From Zelopaecilomyces penicillatus (Eukaryota > Ascomycota > Sordariomycetes > Hypocreales > Pseudodiploosporaceae), in contig VCCP01000002.1 in assembly GCA_005765155.1 (NCBI GenBank), positions 3,162,001-3,226,000 on the forward strand: 64,000 bases of DNA, given 5' to 3'. Shown in pieces: positions 1 to 12,400 of the stretch (within the stretch, counting starts at the first letter, position 1; each line of letters opens with the position of its first letter). The notes under the pieces were generated by a model, which worked only from the letters and a program-made list of their open reading frames with translations, did no database searches and was not told the origin of the DNA. A program made the translations under genes and the position numbers.

Positions 1-2
1 AG

Positions 3-3000
3 CCTATCCAAATGGAGCTCAACGAGGATGAAGATGATGCTATTTACGAATGGTTCTATGATCACCGGCCATTAGTTGACACACCCCACGTCAATGGGCC
101 AAGCTACAAGACATGGAACATGACACTGCCCCAAATGGCGGCATTGTTTCGGTTGAGTCGGCCGCTGATCTCGGAAGTTGTGGATAAGAACTACTTCTAT
201 CTCTTTGATCTCAAGAGCTTCCTTACCGCAAAAGCGCTGAATGTGGCTCTTCCAGGAGGCCCAAGATTCGAACCCTTATACAAGGATATTAACCCCAACG
301 ATGAAGACTTTGGCGAGTTCAACGCCATTGACCGAATTATCTTCCGAAATCCCATTCGAACAGAGTTTCGCGTCGCTTTCCCATATCTTTACAATTCACT
401 ACCGCGCAGTGTACATCTAGCTTGGCATTCTCAACCACAGGTTGTTTTCAACCGTGTTGATGATCCGGATCTTCCCACATTTCATTTCGATCGTCGAATC
501 AACCCGATTTCATCACGGACGGTGGCTCCCAAGAATGTGGAGATTTCTCACGAGGATGAGCTGTTTGGATCTGGAAGCAACGAAGAACCTGAGGAGCTGG
601 CTTTCGAGCTCCCAGCTGCGGTTGAGCCTTTCCTAGCCGACGAAGACATCGAAAGTGAAGATACTTCATCTGCCATTGAACTATGGTGGGCACCATTCCC
701 CTTCAACCGACGATCTGGCAAGATGGTTCGTGCACAGGATGTGCCCCTTATCAAGCAGTGGTATCTCGAGCATCCCCCCTCCGACCGACCTCCTGTGAAG
801 GTTCGAGTGTCATATCAGAAGTTGCTCAAAAACTTTGTCTTGAATGATCTTCATAAGAAGAAACCCAAGGCCCAGAACAATCAAAATCTGCTGAGATCGC
901 TCAAGCAAACTAAATTCTTCCAGCAAACAACGATCGACTGGGTGGAGGCTGGTCTACAGGTCTGCCGTCAAGGTTTCAACATGCTTAATCTTCTGATTCA
1001 TCGCAAGAACCTTACCTACCTTCATCTTGATTACAATTTCAACCTGAAACCTGTCAAGACGCTGACCACAAAGGAAAGAAAGAAGTCTCGATTTGGAAAT
1101 GCTTTCCATCTGATGCGAGAAATCCTGAGACTTACAAAGTTGATCGTAGATGCTCAGGTTCAGTATAGGTTGGGTAATATTGATGCTTTCCAGCTCGCTG
1201 ACGGTATTCTTTACGCGTTCAACCATGTTGGACAGCTCACGGGCATGTACCGATACAAGTACAAGCTAATGCATCAAATCCGTACATGCAAGGATTTGAA
1301 ACATCTTATTTACTACCGATTTAACTCTGGACCGGTTGGCAAAGGTCCGGGATGCGGATTCTGGGCGCCCGCCTGGAGAGTTTGGCTTTTCTTCATGCGT
1401 GGTATCATACCTCTGCTTGAAAGGTGGTTGGGCAATCTTTTGTCGCGTCAATTTGAAGGACGACACAGCAAGGGTGTGGCCAAGACGGTCACCAAGCAAC
1501 GTGTCGAGTCTCACTTTGATCTGGAACTCAGAGCATCTGTCATGGCTGATCTCATGGACATGATGCCTGAAGGCATCAAACAAAACAAAGTGAACACCGT
1601 GTTGCAGCATCTGTCTGAAGCTTGGAGATGTTGGAAGAGTAACATTCCATGGAAAGTGCCTGGATTACCTGCCCCCATTGAGAATATCATTCTACGTTAT
1701 GTGAAGTCGAAAGCAGATTGGTGGATTTCCGTTGCTCACTACAATCGAGAACGTATTCGAAGGGGAGCCACAGTTGACAAAACTGTAGCGAAGAAAAACG
1801 TTGGCCGTTTGACTCGTCTGTGGCTGAAGGCCGAACAGGAACGTCAACACAACCACATGAAGGATGGCCCATACGTCTCATCAGAAGAAGCTGTCGCAAT
1901 CTACACAACCACAGTCCATTGGCTAGAGTCTCGCAAGTTTTCTCCCATTCCCTTCCCTAGTGTCTCTTACAAGCACGACACCAAAATTCTGATTCTCGCA
2001 CTTGAGCGATTGAGAGAAGCATACTCGGTCAAGGGTCGTCTAAACCAGAGTCAACGTGAGGAGTTGGCCCTGATAGAGCAAGCTTACGATAGCCCAGGCA
2101 CAACACTGGAGCGAATCAAGCGATTCTTGCTGACACAGCGAGCTTTCAAGGAAGTCAACATTGATATGAACGACAACTATAGCACCATTAATCCCGTTTA
2201 TGACATTGAACCCATTGAAAAGATTAGCGACGCTTACCTGGACCAGTATCTCTGGTATCAAGCTGACCAAAGACATCTTTTCCCAGCATGGATCAAGCCG
2301 TCAGACTCCGAAGTACCGCCGTTGCTGGTGTACAAGTGGGCTCAAGGCATCAACAATCTTGGCCAAGTATGGGAGAGTGAGAATGGCGAGTGCAATGTCA
2401 TGATAGAGACAGAACTTTCCAAGGTCTACGAGAAGATGGAGTTGACGCTTCTCAATATGTTGTTGAGATTGATTATGGATCACAATCTTGCTGACTACAT
2501 TACCGCCAAGAACAATGTTCAGCTGACATACAAGGATATGAACCATGTCAACAGCTATGGAATGATTCGCGGTCTTCAATTCTCGGCGTTTGTGTTCCAA
2601 TTCTATGGACTTGTTCTTGATCTATTACTGCTTGGACCCCAGAGAGCCAGCGAGATCGCTGGACCGCCACAAAGCCCCAATGACTTCTTGCAGTTCCGCG
2701 ACCGGGAGACCGAGTCGAGACACCCCATTCGTCTGTACAGTCGCTATATCGACAAGATTTGGGTGTTCCTCAGATTCACCGCCGAAGAGTCCAGGGATCT
2801 TATCCAGCGTTTCCTAACGGAACAGCCTGACCCTAACTTCGAGAATGTCATTGGGTACAAAAGCAAGAAATGTTGGCCAAGAGATTCTCGCATGCGTCTC
2901 ATGCGACATGACGTCAACCTTGGTCGTGCAGTCTTCTGGGACCTCAAGAATCGTCTTCCGCGATCTATTACCACAATCGACTGGGATGATAGCTTCGTCA

Positions 3001-6000
3001 GTGTTTACAGTCGAGACAACCCCAACCTTCTTTTCTCTATGTGTGGGTTTGAGGTTCGTATTTTGCCCAAGATTAGAAACCAGAATGAAGAATTCCCCGT
3101 AAAGGACAGCGTGTGGTCCTTGGTCGACAACACAACGAAAGAGAGAACCGCCCATGCTTTCCTGCAAGTCACCCAGGATGATATTCAGAAATTCAACAAC
3201 CGCATTCGACAAATCCTCATGTCATCGGGCTCAACCACTTTCACCAAGATTGCCAACAAATGGAACACTGCTCTCATTGCCCTCTTCACCTATTATCGTG
3301 AGGCTGCAGTCTCGACCATTGAGCTTCTTGACACCATTGTCAAATGTGAGACCAAAATTCAGACCCGAGTTAAGATTGGCTTGAACTCGAAAATGCCCTC
3401 GCGTTTTCCACCAGCCGTGTTCTACACCCCAAAGGAGCTGGGTGGCTTGGGAATGATATCTGGTTCACACATCTTGATCCCTGCTAGTGACAAGCGCTGG
3501 TCTAAACAAACAGATACTGGTGTTACTCACTACAGAGCTGGTATGACGCATGATGAAGAGACCCTTATTCCCAACATTTTCCGTTATATCATCCCTTGGG
3601 AATCAGAATTTATTGACTCTCAGCGGGTCTGGACCGAGTACTCACAGAAACGTCTTGAGGCCAATCAACAGAATCGCCGCCTGACACTGGAAGATCTTGA
3701 AGACAGCTGGGACCGCGGATTGCCCAGAATCAACACATTGTTCCAGAAGGATCGAAGCACATTGAGTTTTGACAAGGGTTTCCGCGCCCGTGCCGAGTTC
3801 AAGATGTATCAGCTGATGAAGGGCAATCCTTTTTGGTGGACGAGTCAACGACATGACGGTAAACTGTGGAATTTGAATGCCTACCGTACTGATGTTATCC
3901 AAGCTCTGGGAGGTGTTGAAACTATTTTGGAGCATACCCTGTTCAAGGCTACAGGTTTCCCTTCATGGGAAGGTTTGTTCTGGGAGAAAGCGTCTGGATT
4001 CGAGGAATCCATGAAGTTCAAGAAATTGACAAACGCCCAGAGATCTGGTCTCAACCAAATTCCTAACCGTCGCTTCACACTTTGGTGGTCGCCAACCATC
4101 AACAGAGCCAACGTGTACGTCGGTTTCCAGGTGCAATTGGATCTGACAGGTATCTTCCTGCACGGCAAGATTCCCACTTTAAAGATCTCTCTCATTCAAA
4201 TCTTCCGTGCACATTTGTGGCAGAAGATTCACGAATCAGTTGTGATGGATCTTTGTCAAGTCTTTGATCAAGAATTAGAATCTTTGGGTATTGAAACTGT
4301 GCAGAAAGAGACTATTCATCCGCGAAAATCTTACAAGATGAACAGTTCTTGCGCCGACATTCTGCTTTTCGCCAGTCACAAATGGAATGTTACTCGCCCG
4401 TCGCTTTTGTATGATACTAAGGACACAATCGAGCCAACATCAACTAACAAATTCTGGATCGATGTACAACTACGATACGGTGATTACGATTCTCATGACA
4501 TTGAGCGTTATACTCGTGCCAAGTATCTGGATTACACAACCGACAGTGCTAGTATTTACCCCTCAGCGACCGGTTTGATGGTTGGAATCGATCTTGCCTA
4601 TAACCTTTACTCAGCTTACGGAATGTATTTCCCCGGTTTGAAGGTGCTCCTTCAGCAGGCGATGGCCAAGGTTATGAAAGCCAATCCCGCGCTGTACGTT
4701 CTACGTGAGCGTATTAGGAAGGGACTGCAGCTCTACGCCTCTGAGAGCAGCCAGGAGTTCTTGAACTCGCAAAATTACTCGGAACTGTTTAGTAACCAGA
4801 CCCAGCTGTTTATTGACGATACTAACGTTTATCGTGTAACGATTCACAAGACATTTGAGGGCAACTTGACTACGAAGCCCATCAACGGAGCCATTTTCAT
4901 TTTCAATCCTCGTACTGGCCAGCTCTTCTTGAAGATCATTCACACTAGCGTATGGGCAGGGCAGAAGCGTCTTGGACAGTTGGCGAAATGGAAAACAGCC
5001 GAAGAAGTTGCAGCTCTGATTCGATCATTGCCTGTGGAGGAGCAGCCGAAACAGCTTATCGTTACACGAAAGGGATTGCTAGATCCTCTCGAAGTACAAC
5101 TTGTTGATTTCCCAAACATTTCCATCCGAGCTTCCGAATTGCAGCTTCCATTCCAGGCTGCCATGAAGGTGGAGAAGCTGGGAGACATGATTTTGAGGGC
5201 TACGGAACCACAAATGGTGTTGTTTAATCTTTACGACGAATGGCTGAAGAGCATATCTTCATACACAGCCTTCTCTCGTTTGATTCTTATTCTTCGTGCT
5301 CTGCACGTTAATCTGGATAAGGCGAAATTGATTCTTCGACCAGACAAGACCGTTATCACACACGACCATCATATCTGGCCGTCTATGGGCGACGAAGAAT
5401 GGATCAAAGTTGAAACGCAGCTCCGAGATCTGATCCTCAATGACTACGGAAAGAAAAACAATGTCAATGTATCCAGTTTGACTAGCACTGAGGTGCGAGA
5501 TATTATTCTGGGCATGGAAATCTCGGCACCCTCTATGCAAAGACAGCAGGCCGCCGAGATTGAGCAGCAGCAGGAACAACAGCAATTGACTGCTGTTACT
5601 ACCAAGACACAGAATGTGCACGGGGAGGAAATCATTGTCACCACAACATCACAATTCGAGCAGCAAACGTTTGCTTCGAAGACTGAATGGAGAACCAGGG
5701 CCATTGCCACATCCAACCTGAGGACACGGGCCAAGAACATCTATGTCTCGTCAGTTGATAATGACCTAGATGACATGACTTACGTTATGCCCAACAATAT
5801 TCTCAAGAGATTTATCACAATCGCCGACTTGCGGGTCCAAGTAGCTGGCTACCTCTACGGTGCCTCGGCACCAGACAACGACCAGGTGAAGGAGATCAAG
5901 TGCATTGTGATGATACCCCAGATTGGTGGGCTCCGCAATGTCCAGCTTCCCCAGAAACTTCCGCAGAGCGATTTCCTGAACGGGATGGAACCTTTGGGAG

Positions 6001-6482
6001 TCATCCATACCATGTCAGGTAGCGAATTGCCCTATATGTCAGCACCTGATGTGACAGAACACGCCAAGCTACTAGATGCCCACGAAGAGTGGGACAAGAC
6101 GAACACAGTGACGGTGGCGGTGTCATTCACTCCTGGCAGTGTATCTCTATCGGCTTGGGGTCTCACTCCCCCAGGCTATAAGTGGGGTGCTGAGAACAAG
6201 GATACACAGAGCGATCAGCCTCAAGGGTTTACCACAACGATGGGAGAAAAGCGGAAGTTGTTGCTCAGTCCCCGGTTCAGAGGATTTTTCCTGGTACCAG
6301 ATGATGGACGGTGGAACTATAGTTTCATGGGCAATGCCTTTGGTGGTATGGAGAAGAAGGCAGTGCATGTGAAGTTGGACACCCCGCTTCCGTTCTACAG
6401 TGACCATCACCGGCCGGTCCATTTCCAGAGCTTTGCGGAGCTAGAGGACATTTGGGTTGACAGGGCGGACAACTTTGCATAA
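3..6482 (+). CDS. prp8: Pre-mRNA-splicing factor Prp8 (5' partial)
   Basis: Core U5 snRNP protein that cradles the catalytic RNA of the spliceosome in the nucleus. The reading frame is open from the window edge (Pro-Ile-Gln precede the first visible Met at base 12), so roughly the first 200 residues lie upstream. The visible 2159 codons are one uninterrupted exon. The family order can be read along it: N-terminal region, reverse-transcriptase-like and linker core, endonuclease-like part, RNase H-like domain (about bases 4750-5450), then a C-terminal Jab1/MPN domain (about 5780-6482) ending in the acidic and aromatic tail that contacts Brr2. A Gln-rich linker at about 5560-5590 separates the last two domains. 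The KSYKMNSSCADI site, where several fungi carry a Prp8 intein, is intact and uninterrupted at about 4330-4366. Identification rests on near-continuous similarity to the highly conserved Prp8 family. Confidence 0.98.
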   Translation, partial: PIQMELNEDEDDAIYEWFYDHRPLVDTPHVNGPSYKTWNMTLPQMAALFRLSRPLISEVVDKNYFYLFDLKSFLTAKALNVALPGGPRFEPLYKDINPNDEDFGEFNAIDRIIFRNPIRTEFRVAFPYLYNSLPRSVHLAWHSQPQVVFNRVDDPDLPTFHFDRRINPISSRTVAPKNVEISHEDELFGSGSNEEPEELAFELPAAVEPFLADEDIESEDTSSAIELWWAPFPFNRRSGKMVRAQDVPLIKQWYLEHPPSDRPPVKVRVSYQKLLKNFVLNDLHKKKPKAQNNQNLLRSLKQTKFFQQTTIDWVEAGLQVCRQGFNMLNLLIHRKNLTYLHLDYNFNLKPVKTLTTKERKKSRFGNAFHLMREILRLTKLIVDAQVQYRLGNIDAFQLADGILYAFNHVGQLTGMYRYKYKLMHQIRTCKDLKHLIYYRFNSGPVGKGPGCGFWAPAWRVWLFFMRGIIPLLERWLGNLLSRQFEGRHSKGVAKTVTKQRVESHFDLELRASVMADLMDMMPEGIKQNKVNTVLQHLSEAWRCWKSNIPWKVPGLPAPIENIILRYVKSKADWWISVAHYNRERIRRGATVDKTVAKKNVGRLTRLWLKAEQERQHNHMKDGPYVSSEEAVAIYTTTVHWLESRKFSPIPFPSVSYKHDTKILILALERLREAYSVKGRLNQSQREELALIEQAYDSPGTTLERIKRFLLTQRAFKEVNIDMNDNYSTINPVYDIEPIEKISDAYLDQYLWYQADQRHLFPAWIKPSDSEVPPLLVYKWAQGINNLGQVWESENGECNVMIETELSKVYEKMELTLLNMLLRLIMDHNLADYITAKNNVQLTYKDMNHVNSYGMIRGLQFSAFVFQFYGLVLDLLLLGPQRASEIAGPPQSPNDFLQFRDRETESRHPIRLYSRYIDKIWVFLRFTAEESRDLIQRFLTEQPDPNFENVIGYKSKKCWPRDSRMRLMRHDVNLGRAVFWDLKNRLPRSITTIDWDDSFVSVYSRDNPNLLFSMCGFEVRILPKIRNQNEEFPVKDSVWSLVDNTTKERTAHAFLQVTQDDIQKFNNRIRQILMSSGSTTFTKIANKWNTALIALFTYYREAAVSTIELLDTIVKCETKIQTRVKIGLNSKMPSRFPPAVFYTPKELGGLGMISGSHILIPASDKRWSKQTDTGVTHYRAGMTHDEETLIPNIFRYIIPWESEFIDSQRVWTEYSQKRLEANQQNRRLTLEDLEDSWDRGLPRINTLFQKDRSTLSFDKGFRARAEFKMYQLMKGNPFWWTSQRHDGKLWNLNAYRTDVIQALGGVETILEHTLFKATGFPSWEGLFWEKASGFEESMKFKKLTNAQRSGLNQIPNRRFTLWWSPTINRANVYVGFQVQLDLTGIFLHGKIPTLKISLIQIFRAHLWQKIHESVVMDLCQVFDQELESLGIETVQKETIHPRKSYKMNSSCADILLFASHKWNVTRPSLLYDTKDTIEPTSTNKFWIDVQLRYGDYDSHDIERYTRAKYLDYTTDSASIYPSATGLMVGIDLAYNLYSAYGMYFPGLKVLLQQAMAKVMKANPALYVLRERIRKGLQLYASESSQEFLNSQNYSELFSNQTQLFIDDTNVYRVTIHKTFEGNLTTKPINGAIFIFNPRTGQLFLKIIHTSVWAGQKRLGQLAKWKTAEEVAALIRSLPVEEQPKQLIVTRKGLLDPLEVQLVDFPNISIRASELQLPFQAAMKVEKLGDMILRATEPQMVLFNLYDEWLKSISSYTAFSRLILILRALHVNLDKAKLILRPDKTVITHDHHIWPSMGDEEWIKVETQLRDLILNDYGKKNNVNVSSLTSTEVRDIILGMEISAPSMQRQQAAEIEQQQEQQQLTAVTTKTQNVHGEEIIVTTTSQFEQQTFASKTEWRTRAIATSNLRTRAKNIYVSSVDNDLDDMTYVMPNNILKRFITIADLRVQVAGYLYGASAPDNDQVKEIKCIVMIPQIGGLRNVQLPQKLPQSDFLNGMEPLGVIHTMSGSELPYMSAPDVTEHAKLLDAHEEWDKTNTVTVAVSFTPGSVSLSAWGLTPPGYKWGAENKDTQSDQPQGFTTTMGEKRKLLLSPRFRGFFLVPDDGRWNYSFMGNAFGGMEKKAVHVKLDTPLPFYSDHHRPVHFQSFAELEDIWVDRADNFA

Positions 6483-9400
6483 GTTCTAGCAAAACCTATC
6501 AACTCGGGAAGTAGCCAAGAGATCAAGCCGGCTGCGTTGCCGAATGGGGTAGGCATCAATGCCGGAATGGAGCGCGATGACGGAGAGGCTAAGGGAGCCA
6601 GGGTAGCACCGTGCCGAGATGGATTATGGGAGCATGGAAAGGGCCGGTTGCATCGACATGTTTTTTTTGATGGACCGCGGCTCGGAACCTGGGGAAGCGA
6701 GGGTTAAACAGACAGACACAAGTCCCTTTACATGGATGGGTATGCCGGCGTTGTACTTTGGTGGAGATGTACGGTGGAGCGAGAAGCTCTGTGTATTGTA
6801 AATCAACCACCAACTGGGGCCAAAAGGGTGTGTAAAACTATGAGGGGGGATCTTTTCTTTCTTTTACTTTCCAGAATGGCAAGTCTCGATCTTGTGTGAA
6901 TACGAACTAATTACGTACTTTAAGATAAATGTTCCGGTGCAATGTGATGATGATGAGTCTTGGGTGCCTCGGGATGTCTGTCTGTCATGTTTACCAGTAG
7001 ACACGCAGGGTCTTGCAGGCACATGCCATGGTGGGCATCGTATCGGTGGTGAACGAACATGTTTACACCGTCTAGCCCTTGCAGGACACGACGTAGGATG
7101 CTGCGTGTATCAACCGTCGGGGTGGGAGGAAGAGGGATGACGATGTGCAAAGGAACCAGGAAGCATGCATGACAAGGGGGAAAGGGAAAGGGGGAGAGGA
7201 GTAACAGTGGCATCGATAGACATGTGCATCCCAGATTTGAAGAATTAAGCCCATTTACAAGGACTGAAAATCTTCAAGCCAGGGCCGAGATGGGTCAATG
7301 TCTCCGGGTTCACCGAGCTCGCGGAGCGGCGCCCAAATGCCGGGGCGCGGAATAGGCGCCGAAGGCAGATAGACATACATATCTAATGGATGCCGTTGGT
7401 CGATTCTGATGCTAGGGGAACGTTTTAAAATTGGCCCTCTTCATGCGTTTATGCGCTGTGGCGTGGGGGGAGTTTTTGTGTGAGTGGCGGTGCAGGACAT
7501 GCCACATTAGCCATAATGAAGTGCAGTCAAGGAAAAAGAACTGGAAACACTGGCAGCAGCACTCAAGGTAACGCTGCTGTCGTGTCTGCGTATCAGGACG
7601 TCTACAATGAGGGCTGCACCAGCCGGGACGTCCGAATCATGGGGAGCAGAGCAGAAGTGGAAATAAGTTTGTTTGACGTGGGTGAGGTTAGGTGGTGTGA
7701 AATGGGCATGAAAGGATACAGAGGCAACGGGCAGAGCGAAGTAAGATGAAGCAAGTGCTGGTTTCGAAATGTAAAAATAAAAGACAATGCCTATGGGCTG
7801 TAGCCAAAAAAAGAACATGAACTCAAAACAACAGACAGTGTGAGCAAGGAGTCGCCGAGAGGCAGAAGTTGGGATGAACTCCTCATCGGCCAAGCCTGAG
7901 GAAGTGCTCGGTAATGCGTGATATTGCGTGATGCGAGGTACGAGGCATGAAGCAATAGATACTGGGTATTAGATAGGCACTCAGTTACGAGTTTACCCAT
8001 TGAGTGAGATAGGAGCCAGTGCACCCAGTACTAGGTAGGTAGCAGTGCTAGCAATGGGCAACACTAACACATACGGGACACCAAAAAGAGACATACCGGT
8101 GACGCGGAAGAAGTTTCTAATGTCCTTCGATGAGAGAGGACTAATGCCAGCCCGTTGCTCTTCCGCTTCCATAGCTTCCATCTAGACCTCCTCTGTAGGA
8201 GTACTGCCGCTTGCCTGGTTGCAAGGGCCCGGGCTAGACCTCGTTAGTCCGTCGATCAATGGATACAATTTGGGACTCAGGGACGTCGCTCAACTGCAGG
8301 GGCCGTGGATGAGGTGAGTGAGGGGGGGGAGGGGGGTTGGTTTGGAAGAATGGGAGTTGGGAGGGTCGTCTTATTGCCGTCGTAATGTGTGGGTGGAGAG
8401 AGAGGAGGGCGGGCTTATGAGGCTTGGTTGTGAGGCACCAGCATGCCTGAACATGCAAACCTGGCAAGTAAGTTCTGGCCTTCCAATCCAGGTTCTAGAT
8501 GAGGTTTTGTACAACCTGACTGGTGGCCAATTGATTGCCGATTCTCCTTTTAGTCAGGCACACAGGTCCAAACAGCCAGCCACTCACCAGTGTGCGGCTC
8601 GGAGCGTGTGTGAGGCATTACTGGACGCTCAATCCGTTTCCGAGAACCGACGCCAGCTTCGGTCCTGCCATCCGGAGTTGATTAAATGAAAGCAAATATG
8701 AGGGTGGAGCAGTGATGTGCTTGAGCCTGTGACTTGACGGCCGGTGAGCAGCGAGGATGGGGCCGTGTAATCCATAGTAAATGATGGTGGTAATGAGTGG
8801 TGGTCCAAGCCAAAGTCTATACAGGCAGATAGACACCTGCAAACAGTTATACAGACGTATGTGTACAAGTACGCGCACCTGAACTCTAATTACCTTGTTA
8901 CCTGGGTAAGGTAGGCATAGTTTTTTGACCTGTATGTACGGTTTCTGACCAGGAGTCAGTCATTGGGAGCAGCAGGGGGCAGAAATCACAGCAGTGGTGG
9001 TGGTGGTATACCATTGCAACTTACTACATACCAACTACTACGTACGTAGTCGAGTAGTACTGCCGTTTCCAGGATTCCCTGTCGATGAGCGGTTCGATTC
9101 GATAGATAACTTACTACCTTGGGCAGCCAATAATGTGCAATGTAGCAGCAGCAATATGCAGGCCTCTCCGTTATTGAGTCCCTGGAGTCCTGTCTCCATT
9201 CGGACCCCATACTCGGAGAGCACAGACAACGCAAAGCATGGCCAGGGCGTTAAAAGGGTTGATTTTACTTTTGATTTCTCCACAAAGGCAATGTGAGGCC
9301 CCAAGAGGCTCCAACGGCGCGAGCGCATAGGACAAGTACAAGGTATGACTTCTGGTTCCTAATTAGCAACGCGGCGAAAGGGCCGTTGCGAGGGTTGGGC

Positions 9401-12400
9401 AGCGCAACCAGCACCCAGCACCCAGCACACACACACGAGGCCAAGCTTCTTGATCTTGCAATTTCTCCCGGACCTCTCCGCGCTGTCTGTGGGCACGTTC
9501 GGATGACGACGACATTGAGATCACGAGAGATGGGGCGGCCGTGTGACGGAACCACGGGAGAGCGATACAAGTGCAGAGAGAGGATCATGCCCGAACACTT
9601 GGACGAGAGCGCATTGATCATCCATCATACAATGCATGCCGAGGTGTTCCGTGTTGTTCCCAAAGCTTTCAAGAGCCGTTGCTTAGTATCAGGTAGTATA
9701 TGGAGGACTGCGACCCAACACCCGAGGTGCTGTTCCCAGTCGAACAGAGCAGTTCTATAGGTTGGTGCACGGAGTAATAAGGATGAGGGAAGGGAAGGGA
9801 GCGTGCGTTGGCGTTTGCGTTTGTGTTCAGCACAGGAAGAGAAGTGAACGCCTCACTGGCAGCTTGAAAGCCTCAATGGGACAGCACGACCTGAACAAGA
9901 CCTGGTCCGGGTGGCTGTTCGCTACCACCCTACCTGAATAGGCGCTGAACCCGCCCCTGTTCAGCAGCCCCCGGCCCCTGTGCGGCCCCTGTACCAGCCT
10001 TGTATCGGCCCTGTAGCTGGACCGGTATGGACCTTGTATGGGCCTGTGTGCCCTGTAACTGGAACAGAATGCTTAATACCTACCTAGTCTACATGATGCA
10101 GCGTAGGATTTCTCCTCGTCTTGGTATGGAATATGCCAGGCACTTACTGCGATATCAAAAACTCGCCCTCCGCACTCATGCTGGTAGGCTGGGGATATTA
10201 TTAATAATACCAAGGCAACATCTATATCTCCAGGCATCTCAAGTCATCTGTATGGGATATTATACTGTACAGTTCGCTCTGGGCCTGTACTTTGGCTAGT
10301 TGATATATGGCCCAAGCCTTGTGAACCCCCACTGACTTCGATGTTGATCAACTCAGGTACCCGGCCAGACCCTAACCATGGAACAAGGCAGAAGGCGCTT
10401 CCTAGTTTTTCAGGTCGTAGCTACTATGTATGGAACTCACCATGCTAGAACCTGCTAGTTCAACGTTAATACCTGCCAAGCCCACCCATAAACAAAGTTG
10501 CCTCACTGCAAGTACGACCTGGTCAAGTACCCAGCGTCTGGTAGGTGCGACCATCTATTTTCAACATCCGTTTCGTGAGATTACCGCTTTGATTTCTTTC
10601 ATGCGACTCCATCCTGCGTCTTGCTTTGGCATCGCCATGCCGCCGCCGCCACCGCCGTCGTTGGCTCGCCCCCTTTTCTTTCGACAGCTCAGCTGCCATC
10701 TCGCCTTTAACCGTTGATGCAATGAATTTCGGGGCCTATTTTGCGTGGCACCATCCTGGCAACGTGCGCGACCTGGCTGTGACCTGTTCGGGACGCCTGG
10801 AACAAGGAGACGGAATAGCCGTGTCTGTGGTGTCTGTGTGGTCCATCTTGTTGGGGTTGGCTTCCCAGGCAGGTTTGCTTGATGTCATCAGGAGCGGAGG
10901 CATGGAGTAACTAGGCCTTAAGCAGCAGATTGGAAGAAGCCTCATCCAGCCAAGCTAGGCTACTACACCATTGATCATAGACCACCGCCAATGGACACAA
11001 CCAACGACAACCGCCTCCACTCCATTGTTCGTCCTTTCTTCGCCCACACCCTTCACTTCCCTTGGGGATCCGGAGCCCAGCCCGGCCCGGCTACTTGCAC
11101 GCAGCAGGGCATCGCATCGCGCATGGACACATGGCACATGGCAGACTATCGTCACCCACGCGCACACGTAAGGAAGTAATTAATTACTAGTACACTACAC
11201 AGGCACAAATCACACACTCCATCGCGCACACCCACCCTCTTGCCTTCTCCTGGGCCTGGGGAGCCAGTCTGTTCGCACTCCACGGCAACATGCTTTGCAT
11301 TGCATCTGCCGATGAACGAGAAAATGCATCTAGAAGCGGTCATGCCGGCCAGCCATGAAGGCTCGCCGCTCGTCCATCCGGCTTTACTTCTGGAGATATG
11401 GCAGGTCCCACGAATGCACACTTGAGGGCAGCTTGTTTCTGTTTTCGCAACCCGCGCCCGAATGTCGAGCTGCTGGGCAGCAAAGAGAGGAAAGGCTGGC
11501 CGCCGCCCGCCACCACCACCGTTGCCATCGCCATTTCCCCCGCGCGCTATGCCATGCCGGCGTGCATCAACCTAGAGGCTGGCTGTCAATTGCCCGACGA
11601 GCACATCTGGTCCCCGCTCTGGCCTCTCTCTCCCTCTCTCTCTCTTTGTGTCTGTGTTCGGTCATGCTAGTCACATTCACGCTCAGTTGCCTGACAGGGC
11701 TTCGTCTGCATCAACAGCCCCTTCCACGTCTAGCCATAACTCCCCTGCCCTAACTACACCTACGCCCGAGGACCCGCCCGTTTCCACTGGTCGAGGGTAC
11801 TTGCCCACATTCCCGTTGGTTAATAGGCACGCACTCAAGTTGAAAGTTCATCTCTGAAGCAGCTTGGGCTGACCACTGACTGGGCAAGCTTCCCAGGCTT
11901 GGCTCTAGCCCGGCTCATCGAGGGTTAGTCGCCTCGGCGGACTCGCATTGGCGCCCCCATCAGTCCCGCCAAAGTTGGCTGGGTCTGGAAATCAGCGGCT
12001 GGTAGATCCTGGCGCCCATCCGCTTGTCGGCGCGGCTTGCTATATCCAATTCTCGGCCACAGCCATACCGAGCTGGCTCACTTACACGTCCATCACCAAA
12101 ATGGCATCCGCTCACACTCACACTCATTCTCATTCCCGTTTGACACGTTCGCACACCCTTCCCGTTGCCCCCTTCTCTGCTTAGATGACTTCGGTACATG
12201 TTTGGTTTTCCTTTTGAGACACCCCGTGTGAACGCAGAAACCCGTTCCTGGTTAGCCTCAGGGCCTCGTTGCACGGCTGCCACATCCGTTGACATGTTGC
12301 CGCCACACTCCTTTCCATTTATTATAGCCTACCCTGGGCCAACTATAGCCCCCCTTCCACGTCAAAGCTCTCTTGTCATCCTATGCCTGCTTCCCATCTT

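Noticed and set aside
9265..9760. Overlapping frames of 118 and 155 codons on opposite strands
   Set aside because: Composition looks random, with no domain, signal peptide or intron support.
10368..10380. CCCTAACC string as a telomerase RNA template
   Set aside because: Only eight bases match; expected by chance in 64 kb. The motif at 46046 is longer.
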